This document shows, one piece after another, positions 41,661-52,985 of a stretch of 64,000 nt of DNA (its first letter is position 1; each line of letters begins with the position of its first letter). The notes under the pieces are model-generated. The model saw only the letters and a list, made by a program, of their open reading frames with translations. It had not been told where the DNA came from and did no database searches. A program made the position numbers and the translations under genes. This DNA is from Carya illinoinensis (taxonomy: Eukaryota > Streptophyta > Magnoliopsida > Fagales > Juglandaceae), in contig NC_056757.1 of NCBI RefSeq assembly GCF_018687715.1, forward strand, positions 4,005,501 through 4,069,500. Direction: 5' to 3'.

Positions 41661-44130
41661 TTGAGAAGAGCATTGAGTTTAGTCAATGTGTCAGTAACCT
41701 TACAATCGATCAAATTAGCACGTGAAAGTAAATCAAATTTGTATTTGGCTTAAATCAAATAGTAGTTTGCAGAATAAGAAAAAATCTCAAGACCAATAAA
41801 ATAACTAAGAGGGCTAAGATCCTTCATCTGAAAATAACTAAGAGGGCTAAGATCCTTCATCTGAAAATGTTGGTGAAGATATTATTTGAGTTCCTAAATG
41901 CCAATAAAGTCATTTCTAGCAATAATCATGTCATCTACATATAATAGAAGAAGAATGGTGACTCAATCTGTGCGACAAATAAACAAGGTTGAATCATAAG
42001 AGTTGTCGGGTAGCCAAGACTAGATAGACATGGTGATGCTAAGTTTAGCAAACCAAATCCTAGGAACTTGCTTGACCATACAGGGCTCGAAGAAGACGAA
42101 GAACCTTGTATGGAGGATACGGAAATCTACGAGGTGCTGCTTTATAAACTTCATGCTAAGAATGGATACTTCTTGGTGTTTTGCCATAATTTTGACTTTT
42201 TATTCAAGACATCATTAAGAAAGGTATTTTTGACATCCATCTGAAATAGAGATCAACGATGAGATGTAGCAATAGCCATAAGAGCACAGACATAAGAGAG
42301 ATGAGCAACATGAGTAAAAGTCTCTTGATAATCAATATCATATTCTTGAGTAAATCCCCTAGCCACAAGTCGAGTCTTTTATCTATAAATAGTATCATCT
42401 GAGCGAGTCTTAATTTTGAAGACCACTTAGACATTCCTAGAGACAAAGCAACTCAAACAAATCCTAGATATGATTTTAGATAATGCATCAAGTTCCTCTT
42501 TTATTGTAGTATACCAAAGGGGGTTAGTAGAAGCCTAACAATACTAGTGAGGTTCATACAAGGCAACTGAAGCATGAAAACAATGAAAAGCATAGAGATG
42601 TGATGATAGAGATCTTACCCTGGTGGAACGGCAAAGGTTTGAAGTTGGGTCGTCGACATGATCCTCGAACTAGATAGTACTTGGGGACTTGATTGGAGTA
42701 ACATTAAAACCATCTGATGTGTGTGGTTTGGGTGAGCCTGATTATGGGAAGAGACCATCATGGGGTTGAAGCAAAGGTGCATGTCTTAGTTGGGATGTCA
42801 AATAAAAAATGTTGAAATGATGGCATATGGAATTTCTTGACCTCATGGAACAATCGATGTTCCCAAAAAACCACATGACAAAAATTTTGAATAAGACGTA
42901 ACACAATATCATAATACCCATAGCCTTTGATGTGGATCCCATATCCAAGAAAGGAACACAATCAAAAGTGGGGCTTGAGTTTGGTGCACTCGTGTGGTTG
43001 AAGTAAAACGAAATAGGTCGAACAAAAAATTCATAGGTGATTATAATATGCAGGAGTGGAGCCAAAAAATCTCTCATAAGGAGTATCATTATTAATTATA
43101 GGATAAGGCAATCGATTGATGAGATAGACCAACGTGAGAGGGGCTTCACTCCAAAATAGGGTAGGCACAAATGATGATAGGAAGAGAGCACAAGTGGTAA
43201 CTAGAATGTATCTAAATCTAAGTTCGGCCTTCCATTTTGTTGCAAGGTATCTAGACATGAAAGGTGAAGAATATAGTGCCATACTATTTGAGGATATCCT
43301 CAAAGGCACGTTGTGTATACTCAAGTATTATCAGAACAAAAGATTTGAATGCGTTTTGAGAACTGAGTTTTAATCATTTAGGCAAAGTTGTGATAAAAAT
43401 CTAATAAGTCAGAATGCGATTCAATAAGAAAATCTAAGTATAATGAGAAATCATCTAAAAAGAATACAAAATATCTTGAGCCACTCATACTAGAAATGGG
43501 AGAAGGTCTCCAAACATTAAAATGAACTAGATCAAAACAAACAAATGTCATGGGCTTATTAGTATTAAATGGCAATGTTGGTTGTTTCCAAGTTGAGAAG
43601 AAATGCAATAAATAGGATTAGGACTAGGAGTGTAATCGGTCTGGTCTGGGTCACGGATTGAAAATTTCGGTCCATCATTTTTTTGCCGGTTCAATTCGAT
43701 TCACGAAAATTTTTTCCTCTTTTTTTATTTTTTGATAGAAAAATTAACACAAAAAATTAATTAAATTAGTAAAATTAAAATTAAGTGATTACTTTAACAT
43801 TTTATATATGGTTAATAAATACTAAATAATTTCATTATATATATGGTCAATGGTGATCTATTGGATGTGAATTATATAATTAACTTATACAATTACTATA
43901 TAAAATAATATATTATATATAAATTATTTAAATACATATACATTTGATCAGTCTCTGTCCAGTTCGATAAAAAAAGATACACTCCGTAACTAATCAATAA
44001 GATTATCGATGCGGTGAAATTTTTCAGTTTGAACCGATACTCTTACACTCCTAATTAGGACTTGTAGACATCAGACTAGCAAACTCTTAAAAGTAAATAG
44101 TTTTTGTTTTGTCTTTTCTAATTTAATTTT
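41661..44130 (-). mobile_element. Copia fragment, copy 2
   Basis: Duplicate of the 28,864-31,260 part of the Copia element: integrase (YLINRLPYPIINNDTPYERF; RYFVFFLDDFS) and reverse transcriptase with YVDD at 41930-41941. The duplication breakpoint removes the RNase H end and the LTR. Frames are broken as in copy 1. Confidence 0.88.
43625..44053. mobile_element. hAT-type MITE inside Copia, copy 2
   Basis: Partner of the MITE at 30,775. Ends TAGGAGTG and CACTCCTA; here the 8-bp target duplication ATTAGGAC is perfect on both sides (43617-43624 and 44054-44061). Confidence 0.88.
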
Positions 44131-44525
44131 TTTTTAAGATAAATTTCATGGAGGAAAGTTTTGTAAAAACGTTTAGGTGGCACTATAGTCATCAAAAATT
44201 TCTTTCGAAAATCGTATTTAAATATATATAGGGGTGGGTAGCGGGGCCCCAGAACCCGCTGCTTCGCCCAGTTCGCCCCACCCCCGCATATGCGGGGCGG
44301 GGCATCCGCACCGCAAGGGCAGGGTACGGGGGCTCCCACCCGTATGGGATGCCCCCAGCAGAGGCGGGGGATGGATACGCCGCGACCCCGGTCCGGTTTT
44401 CCCCCACCCGCCCCGTTTTACGTATATATATATATAATAAATACAGTTTATAGATGTAACGACGCCTTTTTCTACATGACAAAACGACACCGTTTCATCT
44501 ATAAATTGATTTCATTGATTAACCC

Positions 44526-44580
44526 ACTAAATGAAACGGCACCGTTTTGTCCATTACAAAACGGCGCCGTTTCATTTAGT
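44526..44580. repeat. 25-bp hairpin with AAACGGC/GCCGTTT arms
   Basis: Arms 44526-44550 and 44556-44580 are inverted repeats with one mismatch and a 5-nt loop. A related half-copy (AAACGACACCGTTT) lies just upstream at 44,482. It is located between the GC-rich end and the CT-rich, promoter-like stretch of the hAT element. Confidence 0.88.
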
Positions 44581-45034
44581 TTTAACACTAACGGGTTAAA
44601 CCCCCTCCCCCCCCCCCCCGCGTCACCCCCTCCCTCCGACAGTGACTTCTCGAAATCTTTCTCTCTCTTACCCCAACACCCCGTTCTCTCCTGCCTCTCA
44701 CAGTCTCGGTTGGAGAGTCCTTGGAGTCGCTCTCGTTCTCTCCTCTCTCTCGCACAACGCACGATGCCGGACGCACGCCGCACGGTACACGATAAGTTAG
44801 CTCGTTCTCTCATCTCTCTCCTTTCTCCGTTGTTTTTTATTTTTTTATTTTTTTTTGAGTTTTAATCATAGATTGAAGGAAGGATGGGTTGAATCGGAGA
44901 TGGAGGATGTGATTTGTGACTTGTGTGCTGTGGATTCGTGATCATTGTGCATGTGTATTCAGTGTTAGGGTTTTCTTGCTGTGATTGTTTCGGATTCTAT
45001 CTAAATTGATTGTTTTTTTGTAAATTTCATTGTA

Positions 45035-45480
45035 TTGAAAACCCCTAAATCAATTTAGGGGTGATTTAGGGGTTTCAATCAATGAAACCCCTCAATTATT
45101 TTAGGGTTTCGAATTGGAACCCTAAATTAAACCCTAACTTTTTTTGGGATTTCATGATTGAAACCCCTAAATTGATTTAGGGTTCGGATTGGAACCCCAA
45201 ATTTAATTAGGGTTCCAATCCGAAACCCTAATTTTTTTTTTTGAATTTTATTGATTGAAACCCCTAAATCAATTTAGGAGTTTCTTGATTTAGGGTTCGG
45301 ATTGGAACCCTAAATTAAATTAGGGTTCCTTTGAATTAGGGTTCATCAAAGGAACCCCTAATTTTTTTTTCGGATTTCATTGATTGAAACCCTAAATCAA
45401 TTTAGGGGTTTCATTAATTGGAACCATTGGAATCCTAAATTAAATTAGGGTTTCAACCCTAATTTTTTTTGGGTTTGAGA
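45035..45480. repeat. Palindromic telo-box array in the hAT element
   Basis: More than a dozen copies of AAACCC(C)TAAAT or its complement ATTTAGGG(G)TTT in alternating orientation, forming nested inverted repeats with irregular spacing of about 95-130 bp between like units. A second small cluster lies at 45,840-45,905. The core is the plant telomere repeat CCCTAAA and the telo-box AAACCCTAA. No uninterrupted telomeric run exists, so this is not an old chromosome end. Confidence 0.85.
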
Positions 45481-46008
45481 ATACAATTTAGTGCCAAAAC
45501 CTTAAATTAATTGAAAACAAAAAAATTAGGGTCTTTTGTTAAAGTAAATTAGAGGAACATTTATTATAATCTAATGTATTTTATAAATTTATTTAAGTTC
45601 GTAAATTTTGTTAAAGTATTTTTCTATATATAAACCGTACTTAATTTCATTTGGATTGCATATAAACCTTTTCATATAATATACAATCACTTATGTGCGT
45701 GTCTATAAGATGAAATGGTTACTATCAACCCTAATTTATTTATTTATTATTTTATATTTTATACTCTTTTATACATGATATTAAATACTTGAATGACATT
45801 ATATATGATTTTTAATAATTTTATGCATGCATGTTAATTGAGGGGTTTCATTGATTGAAACCCCTAAAGGGCTTTAGAGGTTTCATTGAATGAAACCCCT
45901 AAAAAAAAATTTAAAAAGATGTGTGGGTCTACTATTTGTATGCAGTTTTTTATGATTGTGTTGGATTGCACTTTGAATTTTTTTTTTTTTTTTGTTGGAG
46001 AATCAGGA

Positions 46009-47295
46009 ATGTCTTCGAATTTCAGTGATAGCTCGCCTGCCCCAGCCAATACCCCTACCCCAGAACCTAACCCTACTCCTACCCCTACAAGGAATACACC
46101 TTGCCCTGCCCCGAAGCCCATATAGGGCAAGAAATCTGTGTCCATAGTTTGACAACACTTTACCAAACTAAAGGGTGGTGACCCTAACAACCTACAAGTT
46201 AAATGTAATCACTGTGGAAAAATGTATGGATGTCACTATAGGAAACATTGTACATCCCAACTGAAGGCCCACAGGGGATTACGAAAGCCTAATGATGATG
46301 ATTGGGTGGTAGTTTCTACTTTCATTGATTTTCTCGGATTATTTTACGATGTCACATTGAATATATCTGATTCTTTGTACCCTTCATCCCATGTATTTTG
46401 TCAACAAATATGTAGGGTAAGAGAAGAATTAGAAAATATGCATAGGGGTTCCAATAGAAGGATGAGGGGGATGACAGTGACCATGATGCTAAAATATGAT
46501 AAGTATTTGAGAGATTTGACTAGAATGAATATTTTGTTATATGTGGCTGTTATTATTGATCCTCATCTGAAAGTTTTAGGCTTGTTATATGGGTTGAGAC
46601 TTGTTCACGATCAGGTATGGACTGAACTTATTGGTAAATTGACCCGAGATACCCTGAAAAAATTATATGATGAGTTTAATGCAATTAAGGGTGGTACTAT
46701 ATTCAAGACACATACACCTACTCCAACGCCTTCTACAAACACCGTGACCGGGTCTCCTACAAAGAAGTGCAGAATACCGTGGACTAAGACCCTCGCATAG
46801 AATCCCACACTAATCCATCAATCTACGGAGGTGGTTTCCGAGTTAGACAACTATTTGTCAGCAGATATGGTCCAAGATGATGATGATAATTTCGATATAT
46901 TAGAATGGTGGAAGAATGCTTCAAAAAAATATCCCATCATTTTTTAGATTGCCTGTTGTATTTTTGCCATCCCTATTAGTACCGTTGCCTCAGAGTCAGC
47001 CTTTAATACCGGAGGTCGTATATTGGATCCTTTTCGTAATTCATTGTCTCCTACAACTGTAGAGGCATTGATATACACGCAGAACTGGACAATAGAAAAG
47101 GATATTCATGTTCTGGATATTTTAGATTTTAAGAAGACCAATGAGGGTAGTAATCAGTCTGGATTTGGACCACCTGATAATTGTTTTTTATTTTTTTATT
47201 TTAATTTATTTATATTCATTTCGATTTCATCGTTATTAATTTTAATATTAATTTTTTTAATAACACATGAGACGTCTAACACCTCTGTAACATAA
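46009..47295 (+). pseudogene. hAT transposase (BED finger, RICESLEEPER/DAYSLEEPER-like), inactivated
   Basis: A single frame from ATG 46009 to 47295 (429 codons) is broken only by four stops: 46123-46125, 46150-46152, 46798-46800, 46945-46947; no frameshift. It begins with a Pro/Thr-rich leader, then a BED-type zinc finger (VKCNHCGKMYG...QLKAH), then jumps directly into the later region (VVVSTFIDFLGLFYDVTLNIS, KYDKYLRD, VAVIIDPHLKV) and ends with the hAT C-terminal dimerisation block (EWWKNASKKYP, IPISTVASESAFNTGGRILD, LSPTTVEALIYTQNW). Full-length relatives are near 650-700 residues; the stretch between finger and DUF4413-like region is missing. One stop replaces the usual Trp before QHFTK. 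Two clear steps of decay: internal deletion, then point stops. Confidence 0.92.
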
Positions 47296-48011
47296 AAATG
47301 TACTCAAGCCCGGGCCGCCCCAAGTGTCACAGACTCACAGTCAAAGACAAGTCACAGCTGACAAACTTCTTTAGAATATTCAATTTTTAATTATTTGTTC
47401 ATATTTTGTATTCAATGATTTGTAATGTTGATACAATATCGCTTGGACACTTTTATGTTTGTAATTTTGTAATTGTTTAGCCTTTCAATTTTGTAATAGC
47501 TTAGTTATTATTATTAGTTTATTAGGTATTAGACTAGTAACTTTTATTAGCCATAAAATCAATTACCATCCATAATACTTTTTTTTATTCTGGTTTTTAA
47601 ATTTTTTTTCTTTTTACTTATAATTTTATGGACTGAAAATGGCTTACAAGCTTTTTTTAGACCAAAAATACAAACTTGTGGGCCATTTTTGACCCATTGC
47701 TGACGTTTCTGAGCCATTTTTGGCACAAAAATTACTTCTAGACCCAAGGCCTAGATGGGGGGAACGGATTGTCCCCTCAATCTGTACCCCGTCATGCGGG
47801 ACGGGAAAAAATTTTCTCATCCGCCCCATGCGGGGGGCGGGGGGGTCTACCCCGCACCGTATGGTACGGGTAGCACCCCTAAATATATATTTTTACTAAT
47901 TTTAAACTTAATAAAAAAATCACAATAAATTACTTTTTTAACTAATAAATAAATAAATATCGAGACCCATTATTATGGTGACCCACCATTCGGCACTTAG
48001 CATTTTCTAAA

Positions 48012-48133
48012 AAAATAAATCTACACAGCAGTCTCACACTTTTTCACGCCATTAAAAAATATAAATTTACTATTTTATCTTCTACTATTTTACACTGATG
48101 TGTTGAATTTGGGGCTGCTGTGTAGCAATACTC
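48012..48133. mobile_element. 122-bp MITE, copy 2 only
   Basis: Flanked by the 8-bp duplication TTTCTAAA (48004-48011 and 48134-48141). The near-terminal inverted repeats contain CTACACAGCAG and GCTGCTGTGTAG. Copy 1 has the single TTTCTAAA at 31496-31503 with no insert. Confidence 0.88.
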
Positions 48134-48474
48134 TTTCTAAAATTCTTTCTTTATTTTGGATCTTTAGAATACAGTTGCTATAATTTTACTTTTTGAATTT
48201 ATTGCATATTATCTACAATCTCATTATAATATACTTACGATATTTAGATAATCTGCAAAAAAAAAAAAAAAATCCATATTTTAATGAGTTTATAATGAGT
48301 TTATTCAATACAAATTCAATCTGTTTTCACTATTTTTTGGAGGTAAGACCATAAATCTGGTCAACTTTCTCTTCCATTTTCTTTTATTTTCATATTTACC
48401 AAACATCAAATTAAGGTGTATTAAAATTGATATTAAATTCATTTTTTTTCTTATTATTATAAGAAAATGTTTGA

Positions 48475-48935
48475 ACGTAGGATTTTTTTGAATAAAATCT
48501 CGTATCTTCATTTTATTCACTATAACCACATGTTACAAACTTGTCAAAGAATACAAGAGAAAATATATCTTTTGGATAATCTTCCATCCAAACTAATTTA
48601 TCTTCTAAGCCAATTACTTTTTTGGCCAACCTATGTTCCACTTTATTTCCTTCTCTATAAATATGTTGTAACTTCCATCTATTTGTACTGAAAACATACT
48701 TTTTAAGTCTTCTGTCAACTATCCATATCATACTCAGCTTTCATTTATGTTATTTACAGTATGTACTATGGTCCGGGCATCACCCTCAAATACGATATTT
48801 GTAAAACACAACTCAATACATATATCAACAGCTCACTACAATACTTATAACTCGGCAACTATTGGATTGCAAATATTAACTTTAGGCATATAGAAGCAGG
48901 CAAGGGCTTTCTCCTTTTCATCCCTTTTCATATAG
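48475..48935 (-). pseudogene. LINE RNase H relic, copy 2
   Basis: Minus strand: CIELCFTNIVFEGDART, then MIWIVDRRLKKYVFSTNRW, HIYREGNKVEHRLAKK, LVWMEDYPKDIFSLVFFD, stop near 48513. It matches the RNase H domain at the C terminus of plant LINE ORF2. It keeps the segment that copy 1 has lost, and ends upstream at the copy-2 deletion. Confidence 0.8.
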
Positions 48936-49321
48936 AATAATTATAGAATACAAATGATTTTCGCTTCCAAACTCTAATTTTTTGAAAATTCTCCGGACCA
49001 AATTTGGTGTAATTATTTCCTTAAAGTTGAGTTTGATGTCAGCATCGTCTTCATGAGTTATCCAATCAAACCTCTTTCGTGACTCATAAACAGTGCAAAA
49101 TGGTACATTAATTGGTTATTTGATGTTGAAATTAATGGATGGATCAACCTTATAGTCCCACGCATTTACATTTACGTGAAAAGCACCTTACTAACTTGGT
49201 GGTTGAGAAGGGACATGCTCTTCCACACTTGCATTAACATTTGAGAGAGATGTGGGTGGAGGATTAATGCCCGGTTCAAGCTCTGAATACATAAATTATA
49301 TGCAAACTATTTATAAAAATA

Positions 49322-49492
49322 GAAATGATATTTATAATTATAGTTGTAGAAGTGCTGTGTAGTTTTTTTGAAAAAAGTGAATTAATACGAAATCTATATA
49401 AAAAAAATTAACTTTTTTAATCGTAAACCCAACTCTTTTTTAAAGCGATTGCGTGGTGTTTGCACACTTCACGACTATATGTAAGATTACTC
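49322..49492. repeat. Fold-back MITE, copy 2
   Basis: Partner of 33,503-33,673 with a few substitutions; same imperfect inverted arms. Confidence 0.65.
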
Positions 49493-49839
49493 TTATAAAA
49501 AAAGTAGATCTTACTAATAAAAATAGTTTTTTTTATACTTTTTTAACGTATGGTCTACTCGCCTTGTTTATTTTCACAAATGAGAAGAGATGAATTAAAA
49601 TTGAAATTGAAAGTTGAAATAAATATTATTAGAATATATATTTTTTAATATTATTTTTATTTTATAATTTAAAAAAATTAAATTATTTATTTTATTTTAT
49701 GTGATGAATTGAAAAGTTTTTAATGATGAGATAAGTTATAATAATTTGTAAAAATAAATCAAAATTTATATGAAATTTATCTACTTAAAACTTGTATAAA
49801 TGAGTGGAGACCATTGTATTTTTGTATAAGAGAAAACTT

Positions 49840-50780
49840 GGAAACCAGTCCATCTATTTTCAAAAGAAAACCAGCCCCCCAATAGGAACTTGCCACGTAA
49901 GCATTTTTCTCACCATTACCATGCATTTGCCTGCACCCAAATAGCAACCCGTATCTCACTTTCTTCCTATTCGAACCCAAACCCATCCTCACCAGTCACC
50001 CCACTACATCCCAATCCAAACTCGACGGCACCCCACTCATCCTCAACAGCAGAGAAGATGACAATAGCAAGGAAGTTCTTTGCACATAGTTTATAGGACA
50101 AGATGAAGGTTAGAAGGAATGAGAATGAGGTCTTGGGTTATTACGAAACTGGGCACACTAAGAACGTAAGGGACTAGAAAGAGATTTTTGATATTTCAGA
50201 TTTGTGAGTTTCTCTTTAAAGAAATTATCAGTATAAATCATGATTTAAAGAAGAGAAAATAGACCTATCCTCTCAACTATTTGAAGGTGGCGGCCAAATT
50301 GCTAATGCTCCCCAATCAAATGCTCCAAACCTGGGTAAGAATGGTCATGGAAGACAAAGGTTGAGAGGGAGCTCGCCGATGAAGGTTCTGAGAGGTGGCC
50401 CAGAGGTGGGCAAGGGCCTGAGATGGGCTGTAATGTAATACGAACCACCATTGGTGGTCGAAATGGTCAATCTCGGTAGGTGATTCGTGAGCAAGAAATC
50501 GACCATGTCGTCCTCGTATTTTCCATGCAAAAGCTTGGACACGAGTCTGGGGTCCACAGGAGCAATGTCACAGTCGATCGTGGTAGGAGAAACTCATCTT
50601 CGCCATCGAGCTCATCCCCGGAGCGATTATTCGACATGCCCAGGTCCGAAAATTCCGAAATGGGTGGAGGAATATATGATGCAAATATGATCCGTTTTGA
50701 GAATCGGGGGATGGAGCAAGTCATATATATCCGGTTTCGCAAGTTATAGGGGTAGAAGGAGTTTGTTCGCTTGAAGGTTT
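49840..50780 (-). other. Gene-like GC-richer patch, copy 2 (unrecognised)
   Basis: Partner of 34,000-34,960. The minus-strand frames 50,467-50,742 and 50,345-50,557 remain open. Function unknown; see the copy-1 entry for the comparison. Confidence 0.35.
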
Positions 50781-52050
50781 TTGTTTAGATGGGTTTTAAT
50801 CAAGTGTGTCTTTTGTAATTGTTATTTACTCAAATTTCTTACGTGTTTATATATAAATGGAGGGATGTTTTTTTCACATATTCAAATAGGCTGGTCTGAA
50901 GCGTTTCTCTTTGTATAATGTTCGAAAACAGTAATGCTTTGTGCATTTTCAAAAACTACTTTGCCATTATGCAAGACAGAAGAGTAGGACAACATTAAAA
51001 TAAAAATAGAATAATATACAAAGATACATTGTATCTGTTGTCTTCCTAGACAAGACAAATACTTCATACAATTACATGGAAACTATTTTTTAATTTTTTT
51101 TATTAAAATAAGACAGTTCCAACCCCAAGACCAAACCTTCTCTGATTGCTTCGGCTACAACGTACAAGAACAAAGAGTTTGGTCAGAAGGCTCGACGTGT
51201 AAAGGTTTCAATGCTTAAATTAGGGATATAAATAAGCATAATAATATCTTATGAAATCAACCATTTTGGTTATTTACAGCAGAGCCCTTGTTACTTTCCG
51301 GGAGATAAGTACTCATATATAGAAATATTGCAGTTACAAAAAATTTACAGAAAGTAAATTTATAAACTAATTATCTAATATATTTGATATATTTTATGAT
51401 AAAAATAAATTTATAATCTAACATATTATATTAAATTTAATTCAATTTGTAAATTTATTTTAAAAAATTTCTTTAAGATTAAATTATTTGTTTTTACATA
51501 TATGGTTTTATTTAACACGGGTCAAGTGGTCGCCCTTCTCTGATTGGACATTATCTATAATTGTATATATACATATGGATTTTAAGAGAAATTTTATTTG
51601 TAGTCTTTACTTGGAGACTATATGTGCAAGCCATTTATTAAATAAAAAAAATATCATTTTAGAAAATATATTTTTATAATTTTAAAAAATTTTAAAGATA
51701 AAATTACTTAGATTTGTATTATAGTTCCTAAATAGAGACTGTACATAACATTACTCGGATTTCAATGGTCGAGCATCTCAATAGCTTAATGCCTAGTCTT
51801 GATCTTGTAAAATTAAATAGATATCTCATATTTCTTTTCCTTTAATGTAGTCTCGATCTTTTTTTTTTTTTTTTTAATCAAGCATATTATAAATATATAA
51901 AACAATTATAGAATATAAGATATAATAGGGTGGGATGCCCTAACATTCATCTCAAACTAACTGGTACAACACAATAAAACAAAAGATTCGAGGTCAAAGA
52001 CTTGACCCCACCCATTTTTCGGAAAAGGAAGTCACTTGGAATGATTTTGA

Positions 52051-52985
52051 TACAGTTCAATAAACGGACTATAATACAGGGATTTGTGCTACATGTTGCT
52101 AGTTTGGACTGACTGAATAAGACTTTCACTACCTTTTTCCTAGGATCCTTGATTAGGATGAGCAATAAAATAAGAAGATAGCAAGTTGGAGAAGCTTCGA
52201 ATCGCTGGCAGAAGACCGCCAGGTATTGTAGCGGACCACGTGCCACACTTGGAGACTGAATGTTAGTTGGATCTAAAAGATCTGAGGTCGTTGGCTCAAA
52301 AAATGCCATGTGTGTTAGCGGCTGACTCGTTGTGGTGTGGCGGCAAGTGAGATCTACGTATGGTTTGGGCCGCACGTGAAGACTACGTGTCATTATTTTC
52401 GACGTTTTTCTTCTACCATTCGAAAGATCGGCAGCTAGCAAGTCTTGTAGTGCGGCGCGTGATGGTCTTGGGTAGCTGGAAAATAGTAGATCAACACTTT
52501 TCTACGCTTGGAACAGTTTTAATACAGTTCAATAAATGAATTATAATACAGGGATTTGTGCTACATGTTGCTAGTTTGGATTGACTGAATAAGACTTTCA
52601 CTACTTTTTTCCTAGGATCCTTGATTAGGATGAGCAATAGAATAAGAAAATAGCAAGTTGAAGAAGCTTCGAATCGCTAGCAGGAGATCGCCAGGAATTG
52701 TAGTGGACCACGTGCCACACTAGGAGGCTGAATGTTAGTTGGATCTAAAAGATCTGAGGTCGTTAGCTCAAAAAATGCCATGTGTGTTGGCGGCAGACTT
52801 GTTGTGGTGTGGCGGCAAGTGAGATCTACGCACGGTTTGGGCCGCACGTGAAGACTACGTGTCATTATTTTCGACGTTTTTCTTCTACCATTCGAATGGA
52901 TCGACGGCTAGCAAGTCTCGTAGTGCGGCGCGTGATGGTCTTGGGTGGCTGGAAAATAGTAGATCAACACTTCTATGCACTATGG
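52051..52985. repeat. Direct repeat pair, 472-bp period, copy 2
   Basis: TACAGTTCAATAAA(C/T)G at 52051 and 52523, the same 472-bp spacing as in copy 1. The 164-codon minus-strand frame (51,947-52,441) is open in both copies, but its differences do not suggest selection on the protein. Confidence 0.8.

Larger units (their letters stand above)
44229..47881 (+). mobile_element. hAT DNA transposon with inactivated transposase, copy 2 only
   Basis: Perfect 8-bp terminal repeats TAGGGGTG...CACCCCTA, flanked by a perfect 8-bp duplication AATATATA (44221-44228 and 47882-47889). The empty site AATATATA is intact in copy 1 at 31374-31381. Ends (about 180 bp left, 150 bp right) are rich in CCCCGC/GCGGGG. 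Left to right it holds a 25-bp hairpin, a CT-rich region, an AAACCCTAAAT palindromic array and a transposase relic on the plus strand. At 3,653 bp it is close to full hAT size, but the coding part is internally deleted. Confidence 0.96.

Noticed and set aside
44118..44865. Several 60-190-codon open frames on both strands
   Set aside because: They arise from the GC-rich hAT end and CT-rich stretch, overlap on both strands, and have low-complexity Pro/Arg/Gly products with no family resemblance.
45035..45480. Interstitial telomere (former chromosome end)
   Set aside because: CCCTAAA units are not head-to-tail; they alternate in orientation within one transposon.
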